Below, piece after piece: positions 6,983 through 16,336 of a stretch of 64,000 bases of DNA (within the stretch, counting starts at the first letter, position 1; the number at the start of each line of letters is the position of its first letter). Below the pieces are notes generated by a model. The model had not been told where the DNA came from, made no database searches, and saw only the letters and a list, made by a program, of their open reading frames with translations. The stretch is from CADCWK01 sp035944555 (lineage in GTDB: Bacteria; Chloroflexota; Chloroflexia; Thermomicrobiales; UBA6265). A program made the translations under genes and the position numbers. The stretch lies in assembly GCA_035944555.1 (NCBI GenBank), contig DASZAY010000021.1, positions 68,132-132,131 on the forward strand. The letters are read 5' to 3'.

Positions 6983-8428
6983 ATGATTGTCCTGAAGTTC
7001 GGCGGCACGTCGGTGCAGAATGCGGAACGGGTCCGGGAATCGGCCCGGATTGCGGCGGCCCAGCCTTCGCCCCGTGTCGTGGTCGTTTCCGCGGCGTCGG
7101 GTGTCACCAATCTCCTGCTGGAAGCGGCACGGGGAGCGGGCGACGGCTCAGCCCGAACCATGAACCGGGCTGTTGAGCGCATCCATGCCATCCACGCCGA
7201 GATCATCGATGGCCTGTCCAATCCGCGGGAGCAGTCCGCCGCCCGGACCTCGATCGACACCCTGCACGGCCAGTTGGACGCCGTGCTTGCCGAAGTCGCC
7301 GCCGCTGGCGAGCTGTCCAGCCGGCATTCCGACCGGGTGGTGTCGTTCGGCGAGAAGTCAATGAGCGTGCTGATGGCCGCCACGCTCCGTGACCGGGGAA
7401 CTGCCGCCGCCCACGTCTTCGCCGACACGGTCGTCGGGACCGACGACCGCTTCGGCAGCGCCCGTCTGGATCGTGCCCGCACTCGCGCCAACGCCCAGGC
7501 GCTGATCCGCCCGCTCTGTGCGGAGGGCAAGACGGTCGTCGTCACCGGGTTCATCGGCCATGCGCCCGACGGCTCGACTACGACGCTCGGACGAGGAGGC
7601 TCCGATTACAGCGCCACGATCCTCGGTGCGGCCCTCGACGCCGACGAGGTTCAGATCTGGACGGATGTCCCCGGGGTGTTGAGCGCCGACCCCCGCAAGG
7701 TCGCCGGCGCCCGCGTCGTGCCCCAGATCAGCTACGACGAGGCGCAGGAGTTGGCCCACTTCGGCGCCAAGGTCCTGCATCCCCGCACGATCCGTCCGGC
7801 CGTCGCCCGCGACATCCCGGTGCGGATCCTCTCGACATACGCGGCCACCGAACCCGGCACGGTCGTCACGAGGGAGCCACTCGGCGGTGGCATCAAGGCG
7901 GTCACGGCGTTGAGTGGATTGCTCCTGCTGACCATTGACGTGCAGGAGATCGAGGACCTGGCCGGAGCGGCGGCCGGAGTCTTCGGGACGCTCCACGCCG
8001 ACGGGGCCGAGGTGGCCTTCGCCGCCCAGGCGTCGTCACGTCGGCGGATGACGTACCTCGTCGACGAGGTCACGGGCGGCTGTGAGCGGCTCAAGGCCCG
8101 GATCCAGTCCGTGGTCGAGGAGTTCGAGGCGGAGGTGAACTGCACCGACAACGTCGCGCTCATCGCCGTGGTCGGCGCCGGAGCGGCCGGTCATCCCGCG
8201 ACCGTCAGCCGCATGCTCAAGACGCTGGAGCGGGAGGGCATCCCGGTCCTTGCAATGAACCAGCAGGACGCCAACGTGGCGCTGGTTGCGGCCGTACCCG
8301 AACCGCTCGCCCAGCAGGCGACGCTGACCCTGCACCGTGAGCTGGTCGAATCGTCGCTGCCGACTACCCCGCCGGCCCGGCGGCGGCGGCGAGCTTCGCT
8401 GCTCGACGAGCCGATTCGGGTCGGCTGA
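6983..8428 (+). CDS. lysC: Aspartate kinase
   Basis: A 481-residue enzyme that phosphorylates aspartate, the first step towards Lys, Thr, Met and Ile. The N-terminal amino acid kinase domain starts with the signature Lys-Phe-Gly-Gly-Thr-Ser at residues 5-10 and contains Arg-Gly-Gly-Ser-Asp-Tyr-Ser-Ala and Trp-Thr-Asp-Val-Pro-Gly. Two C-terminal ACT domains (about 315-470) include Asn-Val-Ala-Leu-Ile-Ala-Val-Val-Gly and would bind the feedback inhibitor. I chose ATG 6983, with AGGGG ten bases upstream; a TTG at 6974 would add three residues. It is followed by asd and preceded by an attenuator whose leader peptide is rich in Thr, Ile and Met codons. No homoserine dehydrogenase domain is fused. 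Confidence 0.95.
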   Translation: MIVLKFGGTSVQNAERVRESARIAAAQPSPRVVVVSAASGVTNLLLEAARGAGDGSARTMNRAVERIHAIHAEIIDGLSNPREQSAARTSIDTLHGQLDAVLAEVAAAGELSSRHSDRVVSFGEKSMSVLMAATLRDRGTAAAHVFADTVVGTDDRFGSARLDRARTRANAQALIRPLCAEGKTVVVTGFIGHAPDGSTTTLGRGGSDYSATILGAALDADEVQIWTDVPGVLSADPRKVAGARVVPQISYDEAQELAHFGAKVLHPRTIRPAVARDIPVRILSTYAATEPGTVVTREPLGGGIKAVTALSGLLLLTIDVQEIEDLAGAAAGVFGTLHADGAEVAFAAQASSRRRMTYLVDEVTGGCERLKARIQSVVEEFEAEVNCTDNVALIAVVGAGAAGHPATVSRMLKTLEREGIPVLAMNQQDANVALVAAVPEPLAQQATLTLHRELVESSLPTTPPARRRRRASLLDEPIRVG

Positions 8429-8493
8429 CCGTTGGCTTTCTCGACACCTGACCATTTGACCGGGACTCACCGGCACCCAAGGAGCGATCTCAC

Positions 8494-9552
8494 ATGACGG
8501 ATCAGCGAATTCCCTGCGCGGTTCTCGGCGCGACCGGCAATGTCGGCCAGCGGTTCATCCAGTTGCTCGAGCGGCACCCCTGGTTCCGCCCGGCCGAACT
8601 CGTCGCCTCCGAGCGCAGTGCCGGACGGCCGTTTCGGGAGGCAGCTACCTGGCGCGTCGACGCCGAGATGCCGGAGAGCGTCCGCGACTTGACCGTCCGG
8701 GGCTACGACGACCAGCTCGACAGTCCCGTCGTGTTCTCCGCCCTGCCTGGCGAGACCGCCGGTGAAATCGAGCAGCGGATGGCTCGCGAAGGACGCGCGG
8801 TCCTGACCAACACCAGCACCCACCGGGCGGACCCCGACGTTCCTTTGATGATTGCGGAGGTCAACCCGGAACATGTTGCGGCAATCCCCATCCAGCAGGC
8901 GAGACGTGACTGGTCCGGTTTTATCGTCGCCAACGCCAACTGCTCGGCGATCCACCTGACGCTTGCCCTCAAGCCCCTGCATGCCGCGTTCGGTATCGAT
9001 TCGGTCATGGTCACGACGCTCCAGGCCATCTCCGGCGCGGGCTACCCGGGCGTCCCGTCGATGGATATCGTGGACAACGTGGTCCCGTATATCGGTAACG
9101 AGGAAGAGAAGCTGGAGACAGAGCCTCTCAAGATGCTGGGGCAGTGGCGAGATGGCGCGTTCCATGATGCCGACTTCCGGCTGAGTACGACCTGCACCCG
9201 CGTGGCCGTCCGGGACGGGCATACCGAGAGCGTCAACATCCGCCTGCGGATGGATGCATCGCCATCAGATGTCGCCGACGCCATGACCCGCTTCCAGGCG
9301 GCGCCGCAACTGCTCGAGCTGCCTTCGGCACCCAGGCGGCCGATCGTCGTCCGCAACGAGGTCAACCGGCCGCAGCCCCTGCTCGACCGCGAGACCGAGC
9401 GCGGGATGGCGTCCGTCGTCGGTCGGATCCGACCATGTCCGCTGATGGGGGTCAAGTTCGTGGTCCTGGGACACAACACGATCCGCGGAGCGGCTGGTGC
9501 GAGCATCCTCAACGCGGAACTGCTCAAGGCGCAGGATCTTCTCCCGTCCTGA
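8494..9552 (+). CDS. asd: Aspartate-semialdehyde dehydrogenase (fungal/archaeal type)
   Basis: A 352-residue NADPH-dependent enzyme that reduces aspartyl phosphate to aspartate semialdehyde, the step after the kinase encoded 65 bp upstream. The N-terminal Gly-Ala-Thr-Gly-Asn-Val-Gly-Gln binds the nucleotide. The active-site cysteine is in Asn-Ala-Asn-Cys-Ser-Ala near residue 149. The Gly-Ala-Gly-Tyr-Pro-Gly-Val-Pro stretch and the Tyr-Ile-Gly-Asn-Glu-Glu-Glu-Lys segment belong to the branch found in archaea, fungi and some bacteria rather than the classical proteobacterial form. AAGGAG lies ten bases before the ATG. It is probably cotranscribed with the kinase and under the same attenuator. 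Confidence 0.93.
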   Translation: MTDQRIPCAVLGATGNVGQRFIQLLERHPWFRPAELVASERSAGRPFREAATWRVDAEMPESVRDLTVRGYDDQLDSPVVFSALPGETAGEIEQRMAREGRAVLTNTSTHRADPDVPLMIAEVNPEHVAAIPIQQARRDWSGFIVANANCSAIHLTLALKPLHAAFGIDSVMVTTLQAISGAGYPGVPSMDIVDNVVPYIGNEEEKLETEPLKMLGQWRDGAFHDADFRLSTTCTRVAVRDGHTESVNIRLRMDASPSDVADAMTRFQAAPQLLELPSAPRRPIVVRNEVNRPQPLLDRETERGMASVVGRIRPCPLMGVKFVVLGHNTIRGAAGASILNAELLKAQDLLPS

Positions 9553-9762
9553 TCAGTCGAGGGCAACGACCGGGTCGTATTGCTTCGCGGCGGCCGCCCC
9601 CGTTCCTGGTGAACGCCCGGCCGCAGTGAAGCAACCTGGTTATTACGGCACGCGAACCATCACCTGTCATGGGCATGTAACTGGTTATATTTCGGAAATC
9701 CTGTACCATTCGGAGCAATACTGTTTAAGTGGTCAGCCCCCCATGACCCGAGGCACATTCCC
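9553..9762 (+). promoter_or_regulatory. AT-richer regulatory region upstream of the MarR gene
   Basis: The second half of this spacer is distinctly AT-richer than its surroundings. It carries two copies of CTGGTTAT (9636-9643 and 9681-9688), 45 bp apart, and a near-palindromic TTTCGGAAA (9690-9698). A TATATT at 9686-9691 could be a -10 box. These are plausible promoter and operator elements for an autoregulated MarR gene, but no single consensus promoter is convincing. Confidence 0.4.
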
Positions 9763-10281
9763 ATGGCGTACGATTTCCAGACCATTGACCCCGACACCGA
9801 CATGTCTGAATTCAATCTGCCGCCGGAGGACGGCAAGCGGATCGAGCTGGCGCTCCACGCCCTTCCGGATCTCTGGCAGGCGTACCAGCGGCGACTCCTC
9901 AAGCAGCAATACTTCAAGGGCGTCACGTCGGGTCAGGTCCGGCTCCTGACGGTGCTGTTGCACAACGCGCCATGCTCGGTCGGGACGGTCGCGTCTGCCC
10001 TGAACATCTCCATGGGAGCGGCAAGCGAGAGCATCGACAAGCTCGTCGACCTCGGCTACATCAGCCGTGAGCATAGCCGCATTGATCGTCGCCAGGTCAT
10101 CCTCGACCTCACCGACGAGGCCCGGGAAATCGCCGCACACGTCCGGCGCATCCGCATCTCGCATATCGCGGCCGTCTTCGAGCAGCTCTCCCCCGCCGAA
10201 CGCGACGGGTTCGTCAAAGGCATGATGCTCTACCGGGACGTGCTCTCAAATGCGTCGGAACAGCCCGGCGGGACCGAATGA
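9763..10281 (+). CDS. MarR family transcriptional regulator
   Basis: A 172-residue winged-helix DNA-binding protein. The central region (Val-Thr-Ser-Gly-Gln-Val-Arg-Leu-Leu-Thr-Val-Leu, then Ser-Val-Gly-Thr-Val-Ala-Ser-Ala-Leu-Asn-Ile-Ser near residues 75-85) gives the helix-turn-helix. The wing has Ser-Arg-Ile-Asp-Arg-Arg-Gln-Val-Ile-Leu-Asp-Leu-Thr, matching the MarR Asp-x-Arg motif. The N-terminal 40 residues and the C-terminus would dimerise. It is a single gene converging on the protease gene. No ligand or target can be named; the AT-richer region just upstream suggests autoregulation. Confidence 0.85.
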   Translation: MAYDFQTIDPDTDMSEFNLPPEDGKRIELALHALPDLWQAYQRRLLKQQYFKGVTSGQVRLLTVLLHNAPCSVGTVASALNISMGAASESIDKLVDLGYISREHSRIDRRQVILDLTDEAREIAAHVRRIRISHIAAVFEQLSPAERDGFVKGMMLYRDVLSNASEQPGGTE

Positions 10282-10338
10282 GACCCAGCACCTGATCTGA
10301 CTCGCACAAGGCGTTGGGTGATGGCGGTCCTTGCGACG

Positions 10339-11517
10339 TTACCGGCCGCCGACTGTCCGCTGCCGGACCTGCGCCGAGCGTTCGATCCCCGTCCGCAGTT
10401 GCGACCGTAGCCGCATGTTCTCGACGATCATCTCCCGCGAGAGCACACCGACCGGCCGGCCATCAGCACCCACCACAGGCAACTGAGACACGCCCGTCTC
10501 GGCCATCCGTTGGAGCGCGTCAAGGATCGGCGTGGTCCGGTCGATGGTGTGGACGCGCGACCACGGGACCATGACCTGCCCTGCCGGGACCCAGTCCCAC
10601 CGCTCGCGCGGGATCTTGACGATGTCGGACAGACTGAGGACGCCAATCGGCGACTGGCCGTCGGTAACGACGAAGAAGCGCTCCCCCATCCCGAGGACGC
10701 GTTCGTCGACGATCTGCCGGAGCATGTGCCGGCTCATCACCATCCTGATGTGATCGTCCATCGCCTGCTGGGCCGTCACGCCGCCGAGCAGGCTATTCAT
10801 GCCCGATTGCGCCCCGGTAATCCCGGCACTGTTCTGGATGAACCAGCCGATCGCGAGCAACCAGACACCGCTGAGGAACTGCCCGGTCAGGATCAGGAAG
10901 ATGGCGACGCCGAAGAAGCCGAAGCCGACGAGTTGCCCGCTCTGGGCGGCGCGGAGGTCAGCTCGCTCCTTGCTTCCGGTCCGCTGCCAGACGATCGCCC
11001 GCAGGATCCGGCCGCCATCGAGCGGAAAGCCCGGAATGAGATTGAAGACGGCGAGCAGCAGATTGACGACGCCCAGATAGAGCAGCGGCGCCTGGACGAC
11101 CGACAGATCCGCCGCCGCGGCGATCAGGCCGGCGACGAAGAAGATGAAGGAGAGGACGAAGCTGACGATCGGGCCTGCCGCCGCGATGCGCAACTCCGCG
11201 CGAGCGTTGTCGGTATCCTGCGCCAGCTCGGCGACACCGCCGAACACGAGCAGGGTGATCCGCCGGACCTCGACACCCAGGCGCTGGGCGACCAAGGCGT
11301 GTCCCAGCTCATGGGCGAGGACGGAGAGGATGAACAGCGCCGCGGTGACTGCCCCGATCAGCCATTGGGTCCCCGGGTTGAGCTCCGGGAACGCATCCGG
11401 CGAGAACCCGGACGCGATCGACCAGGTCAGGAGCAGGAAGATGATCGCCAGGCTCCAGTGCAGGAAGATCGGGATTCCCCGGAACGCGCCGAGACGAAAC
11501 GCTGACCCAGTATTCAC
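10339..11517 (-). CDS. Site-2 protease family protein (M50) with two CBS domains
   Basis: A 392-residue intramembrane zinc metalloprotease. The zinc motif His69-Glu-Leu-Gly-His73 lies in a membrane helix, and the third ligand is the Asp in Asn-Leu-Ile-Pro-Gly-Phe-Pro-Leu-Asp-Gly-Gly near residue 170. Four to six helices occupy residues 10-230. Two CBS domains follow (about 250-375), likely sensing an adenosine nucleotide. The substrate is unknown; relatives cleave anti-sigma factors or act in sporulation. It is the last gene of the pentose phosphate cluster, 74 bp after rpiA, so it may be cotranscribed with it. There is no obvious functional link to sugar metabolism. Confidence 0.9.
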   Translation of the reverse strand: MNTGSAFRLGAFRGIPIFLHWSLAIIFLLLTWSIASGFSPDAFPELNPGTQWLIGAVTAALFILSVLAHELGHALVAQRLGVEVRRITLLVFGGVAELAQDTDNARAELRIAAAGPIVSFVLSFIFFVAGLIAAAADLSVVQAPLLYLGVVNLLLAVFNLIPGFPLDGGRILRAIVWQRTGSKERADLRAAQSGQLVGFGFFGVAIFLILTGQFLSGVWLLAIGWFIQNSAGITGAQSGMNSLLGGVTAQQAMDDHIRMVMSRHMLRQIVDERVLGMGERFFVVTDGQSPIGVLSLSDIVKIPRERWDWVPAGQVMVPWSRVHTIDRTTPILDALQRMAETGVSQLPVVGADGRPVGVLSREMIVENMRLRSQLRTGIERSAQVRQRTVGGR

Positions 11518-11591
11518 ATGCTCTCCGTGGACGACGACGAATGCCCGCGATAGGGCCGGCGGGATCGACCGGCTGGTCGGCCAGGATGCGT

Positions 11592-12341
11592 CTAGTTCCG
11601 CTCCCCGGTTGCAGGGGGACGAATCTCGCGCACGACGCGGTCGGCGTCGACGATGTATGCCGCATGTGCGATGCCGAGGAACAACCCATGTTCCACCACG
11701 CCAGTCGTAGCCTTGACTTCCCTGGCCGTGGCGGCCGGGTTAGCGAGACCACCGGCGTGGCAATCGAGAATGAGATTGTTGCTGTCGGTCCGGTACGCTG
11801 ACCCGTTCTTTCCCGACCGCAACACCGGGGCGAGCCCCAGCGCGTCAAGTCGACGGGCCGTCGCCGCCCAACCCAGTGCCACAACCTCGACCGGGACCGG
11901 CATCCGGCTCCCCAACCGGCTGACCAGCTTGGCCTCGCCCGCGATCAGAACGTATCGCTGGCAGGCCAGCGCGACCAGCTTCTCGAACAGCAACGCTCCG
12001 CCGCGGCCCTTGGTCGCGTGCAGGTGCGGGTCGATCTCGTCGGCGCCATCAAGCCCGACAGTGATCCGTTCTCCGGTTTCCACCACGTCGTCGAGTGTCC
12101 GGAGCGGGATATCGAAGGACGCAGCGAGCTCCGCCGTCCGATGGCTGGTCGGAACGCCGGTGATCCGGAGTCCCTCTCCGGCCCGTCGCCCCAGCTCGCG
12201 CACCAGTGCTTCCGCCGTCGAACCCGAACCGAGACCGACGAGCATCCCGTCGTGGACTTCGTCGGCTGCGGCCCTGGCCAGCGCCAGCAAGGCAGGATCC
12301 TCGGGGGCCATCCGACCGGGCGCAACGGGACGGTCAGTCAC
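11592..12341 (-). CDS. rpiA: Ribose-5-phosphate isomerase A
   Basis: A 249-residue cytoplasmic enzyme that interconverts ribose 5-phosphate and ribulose 5-phosphate. Family motifs are clear: Gly-Leu-Gly-Ser-Gly-Ser-Thr (residues 36-42), Gly-Ala-Asp-Glu-Ile-Asp (about 96-101) and Lys-Gly-Arg-Gly-Gly-Ala (about 107-112), which carry the phosphate-binding and catalytic residues. The gene overlaps the end of pgl by 8 bp, so the two are translationally coupled. It completes the oxidative branch by processing the ribulose 5-phosphate released by Gnd, whose gene lies in the same cluster. Confidence 0.95.
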   Translation of the reverse strand: MTDRPVAPGRMAPEDPALLALARAAADEVHDGMLVGLGSGSTAEALVRELGRRAGEGLRITGVPTSHRTAELAASFDIPLRTLDDVVETGERITVGLDGADEIDPHLHATKGRGGALLFEKLVALACQRYVLIAGEAKLVSRLGSRMPVPVEVVALGWAATARRLDALGLAPVLRSGKNGSAYRTDSNNLILDCHAGGLANPAATAREVKATTGVVEHGLFLGIAHAAYIVDADRVVREIRPPATGERN

Positions 12342-13131
12342 CGGACGACTCGCCGTCGCGCGTCAGCCTCGCCGCAGCCGCGGCGTCGACCAGCCAGATC
12401 AGCTCTCCACCCTTGGGCCGGATCAGCTGAGCGGGCAGCCGATCGGTCTCGATCGGACCGTCAAGGACCTCGGCTAGCCGTTCCGCCTTGCCAGCCCCGC
12501 CGACGAGGAAGACGACACGCCGGGCGGCATTGACCAGCGGAGCGGTCATGGTCAGTCTGACGGTATCGAGCTTCTCGACCGGGTTCGCCACGACGAGCCG
12601 CTCGGTTTCAGCGAGCGCTGAGGTGCCGGGGAACAGCGATAGCGTGTGCCCGTCATCGCCCATCCCCAGAAACACCAGATCGAAGCTGGGCATGCCGTCC
12701 GTCTCGCCGAATACGGTCCTGATCTGAGTGGCGTACATCTCGGCCGCCAGTCCCACGTCTCCAACCGTTGTCGGGAACGGGTTGATGCGGGCCGGGTCGG
12801 CATCGACCTTGTCAAGCAGAATCCGCCGGGCCTCGCCCGCGTTGCTTTCAGGACTTTCCTCTGGCACGTAGCGCTCGTCACCCCAGAAGAACTCGATGTT
12901 TCGCCAGTCGATGGTGTCCCGGTACGGTGGTTCGGCCAGCAACTGGCCCATGCGCTTCGGTGTCGAGCCACCCGAGAGCGCGATGAACGCATGACCACGC
13001 GCGTTGGCAGCGGATTCAGCGAACACGTCCGCCGCGGCACGGGCAAGCGCCTCGCCGTCCGGGTAAACGCGTACTATCCCGCGCTCCCCGTAGTCGATCG
13101 TCGCCTGAGGTCCTGTCTGCGCGTCGCTCAC
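12334..13131 (-). CDS. pgl: 6-phosphogluconolactonase
   Basis: A 265-residue enzyme of the NagB/Pgl superfamily that hydrolyses 6-phosphogluconolactone, the product of Zwf. It has Gly-Gly-Ser-Thr-Pro-Lys near residue 54, Trp-Gly-Asp-Glu-Arg-Tyr-Val-Pro near 84 and Leu-Gly-Met-Gly-Asp-Asp-Gly-His-Thr near 155, the three canonical substrate-binding motifs. It overlaps the opcA stop by 4 bp (ATGA) and the rpiA start by 8 bp, showing tight coupling. Length is normal. Confidence 0.95.
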   Translation of the reverse strand: MSDAQTGPQATIDYGERGIVRVYPDGEALARAAADVFAESAANARGHAFIALSGGSTPKRMGQLLAEPPYRDTIDWRNIEFFWGDERYVPEESPESNAGEARRILLDKVDADPARINPFPTTVGDVGLAAEMYATQIRTVFGETDGMPSFDLVFLGMGDDGHTLSLFPGTSALAETERLVVANPVEKLDTVRLTMTAPLVNAARRVVFLVGGAGKAERLAEVLDGPIETDRLPAQLIRPKGGELIWLVDAAAAARLTRDGESSGD

Positions 13132-14429
13132 CGTCGCCCCTCCATGGTTGATCCGACTCGCTGATTCGCGTGCTGATACTCCAGGATGCCAGCCACGGCC
13201 GACAGCGCCGACTCGGCAACGACATCCTGGCCGCCAACGCTGAATGCTTCTCTCAGCAGGACCTGATCGCCGACCGGCAGCATCATGACATGACGGGACA
13301 GACCTGGCCCGCCCTTCACATCGGATGTCGTCATGAGATGGAACGCGTCGACCTGTTCGACAACGTAATGCCCATGGGCCGGACCGCCAGTGCTGATCTC
13401 AACACGACGGATACCAGTCGGCGTGGCGTCGCCCTCCTGGGGTCGCAGGTGGACCACGACGCCCTGCTGGTACACCGGTGCTTCGAGGTCGAACCGGAGC
13501 CCGTTCGAGGTCCGGGTCGGGCGATCCGCTATCCGCCATCCCAGGCGGGACGACAGCCAGCCGAGGAGAAGCAGGGCGGCCGACTGGCCGGACGGCATCC
13601 CTTCGGCGCTGCCCGTCGGATCGTACGTCATCGTCACGTCGGAGATCGTGTGGACCGCGTCGGGCGTAGGCGGAACATCGAAGAACTGGGCGACAAGACC
13701 CCGCCAGATCGCCGTGCGAAGCCACGTCAGGTCGGTACTCGCCCCCTGGCGCCGACTGATCTGTCCAACGATCGGTTCGAGCTCAGCCAGGCTCCGGTAG
13801 ACGTCGCCGAACAGCGCCGAGTCGTAAACGACCTGGTCGCTGCCACCCACGAGATCGCGGAACACCCCGAGGTCGTACTGGATGTCACCGTTCCACCAGA
13901 GGACGGTCGACAGATCCGGCACACACAGCGGGAAGGCAGTCGACGCCGCGCTCCCGATCGCCCGCGGTCCGCCGATGATGGCGACGGACTCGAAGTGTTC
14001 CTGGCGCCTGGAGGGTGTCTCGGCACGGGGCAATGCAACCCGAACGGTCAGGCCACCACCGTCGGGCAATTCCGCCGGGGATCGCCGATCAAGCATCGGG
14101 TCCGAGTAGAGGGCCACGACACGTGTCGGGAAGTTTGATCCCGTTCCGCTGACGATGTCGGCCGAGCGGGCAGCACGACTCGCAGTCCGCGCACAGACAA
14201 GCAGGTTGTAGGTATTGGTGCGGGCGAACATGCCCGGGACATCCGTCTCGTCGTTTGGCTCAACGATCTTGCCGAGACGCCGGGGTTTTGGCACTTCCAG
14301 TCGCTGCCAGAGGGCGTTGAGGCGACGGTTGACCTCATCGACTCCGACTGAATTGGTCTGCCAGGCATCGGCGATAGCCACGTGATCGGACCCGATCAGC
14401 GGCAGTTCCATGTCGTGTGCGGGATCCAT
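13128..14429 (-). CDS. opcA: Glucose-6-phosphate dehydrogenase assembly protein OpcA
   Basis: A 433-residue protein matching OpcA, the factor known in cyanobacteria and actinobacteria to activate or assemble glucose-6-phosphate dehydrogenase in a redox-dependent way. It is recognised by overall length, by the central region around Leu-Cys-Val-Pro-Asp-Leu-Ser-Thr-Val-Leu-Trp-Trp-Asn-Gly, and by its place between zwf and pgl, the arrangement usual in those groups. It follows zwf by 87 bp and overlaps pgl by 4 bp. It has no catalytic motif. Confidence 0.85.
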   Translation of the reverse strand: MDPAHDMELPLIGSDHVAIADAWQTNSVGVDEVNRRLNALWQRLEVPKPRRLGKIVEPNDETDVPGMFARTNTYNLLVCARTASRAARSADIVSGTGSNFPTRVVALYSDPMLDRRSPAELPDGGGLTVRVALPRAETPSRRQEHFESVAIIGGPRAIGSAASTAFPLCVPDLSTVLWWNGDIQYDLGVFRDLVGGSDQVVYDSALFGDVYRSLAELEPIVGQISRRQGASTDLTWLRTAIWRGLVAQFFDVPPTPDAVHTISDVTMTYDPTGSAEGMPSGQSAALLLLGWLSSRLGWRIADRPTRTSNGLRFDLEAPVYQQGVVVHLRPQEGDATPTGIRRVEISTGGPAHGHYVVEQVDAFHLMTTSDVKGGPGLSRHVMMLPVGDQVLLREAFSVGGQDVVAESALSAVAGILEYQHANQRVGSTMEGRR

Positions 14430-14516
14430 GTTGTGTCCTGTTACCGGGGAAGGGAAATCGGCACGGGACGGCGGGCACCAGGGCGCCGCCGTCCTGCCAT
14501 GATCTGAGTAGGGTGT

Positions 14517-16148
14517 CTACGGTCGGCGCCACTGGTAGCCATCATCACGGAGCATCTGGTCCGCTTCGGCCGGTCCCCAGGTCCCGGATTCATAGGTCCG
14601 GGTCGGCGACTTGCCCTCGGCCCACCCGTCCAGGATCGGCTGCATCAGCGTCCAGGCGGTCTCGACCTCGTCGCGACGCTGGAACAGGGTCGGGTCCCCG
14701 AGCATCGCGTCCAGCAGCAGGCGCTCGTATGCATCGGGGCTCGCCTCACCAAAGGTGGACCCGTAGTAGAAATCCATCGGGACGTTCCGCAGCCGGTTGC
14801 TCGGGCCCGGCACCTTGGCGGCGAACCGGAGGGCGATTCCCTCATCCGGCTGGATGCGCATGGTGATGACGTTGCTGTCCGGGGCGCTGTCGCCGAGATT
14901 CCGGAACATGAGGTGCGGAACCTTCTTGAATGTGATGGCGATCTCGGTGACGCGACGCGGCATCCGCTTGCCGGTCCGAAGGTAGAACGGCACGTCCGCC
15001 CAGCGCCAGTTGTCGATCTCGAGCTTCAGGGCGGCGAAGGTCTCGGTCTGGGAGCCTTCCTTCACCCCCTTCTCGCCGATGTAGCCGTCAACCGGCTTGC
15101 CGCCGGCAAAGCCCGCCCCGTACTGACCCCGGACCGTCCGCGTCTCCACGGTCGAACCCTGTGGCGGGACGATCGCGCGCAAGACCTTGACCTTCTCGTC
15201 ACGGACCGCGTCGCCGTCGAACACCGCGGGTGGCTCCATCGCGACGACGGTCAGCAGCTGAAGCAGGTGGCTCTGGACCATGTCCCGGAGGGCGCCGGAG
15301 TCGTCGTAGTAACCGCCTCGTCCTTCGACGCCGATCGCCTCCGCCGCGGTGATCTGGACCTGCTCGACGTAGGAGCGACTGAAGATCGGCTCGAACAGGA
15401 TGTTGGCGAACCGGAAGGCCATGACGTTCTGGACCGTCTCCTTCCCGAGATAGTGGTCGATCCGGTAGATCTGCTCCTCGGAGAAGACCGACGCCATCTC
15501 CTGGATCAGGGTCCGCGCGGATTCGACATCGTGGCCGAACGGCTTTTCGACCACGACCCGGTTCCAGCTGGCGCCCTCGTCACCGTAGATCTCGCGGCGT
15601 TCGGCGATACCGGACTCGCCGAGATTCCGGACGATATCCGGGAAGGCGTTCGGAGAGGTCGCGAGGTAGAACAGCCGATTGCCCTGCGTCCGGCGCTCGG
15701 CGTCGATCGCATTGAGCCTGGCGCTCAGGTCGGTGTAGGTCTGCTCGGTGGCGAAGTCACCCTGGACGTAGAACAGGCCTTCGCTGAACTGCTTCCAGGC
15801 CTGATCGGTGACGGGAGTACGGGCTCCACGGACGACCGCGGCACGCATCTCTTCCCGGAAACTCTCGTCGGTCCAGTCGCGGCGAGCCACGCCGACGATT
15901 GCAAACCCCTCCGGGAGGGGATGCCCGACGGCGAGATCGTAGAGGGACGGCATGAGCTTCCGGGCCGTAAGGTCGCCGGTCACCCCGAAGATGACCATCA
16001 CGCACGGATCCGGGACCCGGGATCCGGTCTGGCCTGCCCTCAATGGGTTGTCGATGGGAGAGGAGTCGTCGAACAGCGTACGGCCCTGATCGCCGTCCGC
16101 CGGGCCGAGGTCCGGTCGACCACGGGTGGGTGCCTGGATGCTGGTCAT
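14517..16148 (-). CDS. zwf: Glucose-6-phosphate 1-dehydrogenase
   Basis: A 543-residue NADP-dependent enzyme that commits glucose 6-phosphate to the pentose phosphate pathway. Gly55-Val-Thr-Gly-Asp-Leu forms the nucleotide-binding loop and Asp231-His-Tyr-Leu-Gly-Lys236 is the active-site signature. Glu-Lys-Pro-Phe-Gly lies at 201-205. The 45-residue N-terminal extension is Asp/Pro-rich and probably disordered. A hairpin at 16296-16332 separates the gene from gnd upstream, so zwf-opcA-pgl-rpiA probably has its own promoter in 16149-16295, although I found no convincing consensus there. Confidence 0.96.
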   Translation of the reverse strand: MTSIQAPTRGRPDLGPADGDQGRTLFDDSSPIDNPLRAGQTGSRVPDPCVMVIFGVTGDLTARKLMPSLYDLAVGHPLPEGFAIVGVARRDWTDESFREEMRAAVVRGARTPVTDQAWKQFSEGLFYVQGDFATEQTYTDLSARLNAIDAERRTQGNRLFYLATSPNAFPDIVRNLGESGIAERREIYGDEGASWNRVVVEKPFGHDVESARTLIQEMASVFSEEQIYRIDHYLGKETVQNVMAFRFANILFEPIFSRSYVEQVQITAAEAIGVEGRGGYYDDSGALRDMVQSHLLQLLTVVAMEPPAVFDGDAVRDEKVKVLRAIVPPQGSTVETRTVRGQYGAGFAGGKPVDGYIGEKGVKEGSQTETFAALKLEIDNWRWADVPFYLRTGKRMPRRVTEIAITFKKVPHLMFRNLGDSAPDSNVITMRIQPDEGIALRFAAKVPGPSNRLRNVPMDFYYGSTFGEASPDAYERLLLDAMLGDPTLFQRRDEVETAWTLMQPILDGWAEGKSPTRTYESGTWGPAEADQMLRDDGYQWRRP

Positions 16149-16295
16149 GTGCTTACCCTTGGGCGTGAGCGGACGATTGGAGGCGCCGGCGGGCCGCGAT
16201 CGTCAGAGCAGACGCGGCGCCGGGCACGAATCGGTTTCGGATATCGAAGTGAAAAAGGTACATGGCCAGAGGCGAGGCTGCCAGCTCACCCGAAA

Positions 16296-16332
16296 GGTGA
16301 AGCGGCCGTGCTGAACGCACGGCCGCTTCACC
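16296..16332 (-). terminator. Intrinsic terminator between gnd and zwf
   Basis: A perfect 15-bp stem (16296-16310 with 16318-16332) begins 4 bp beyond the gnd stop. On the minus strand it is followed by a short TTTC tail. It splits the pentose phosphate cluster into tkt-tal-gnd and zwf-opcA-pgl-rpiA units, perhaps with read-through because the tail is weak. Confidence 0.7.
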
Positions 16333-16336
16333 GGGA

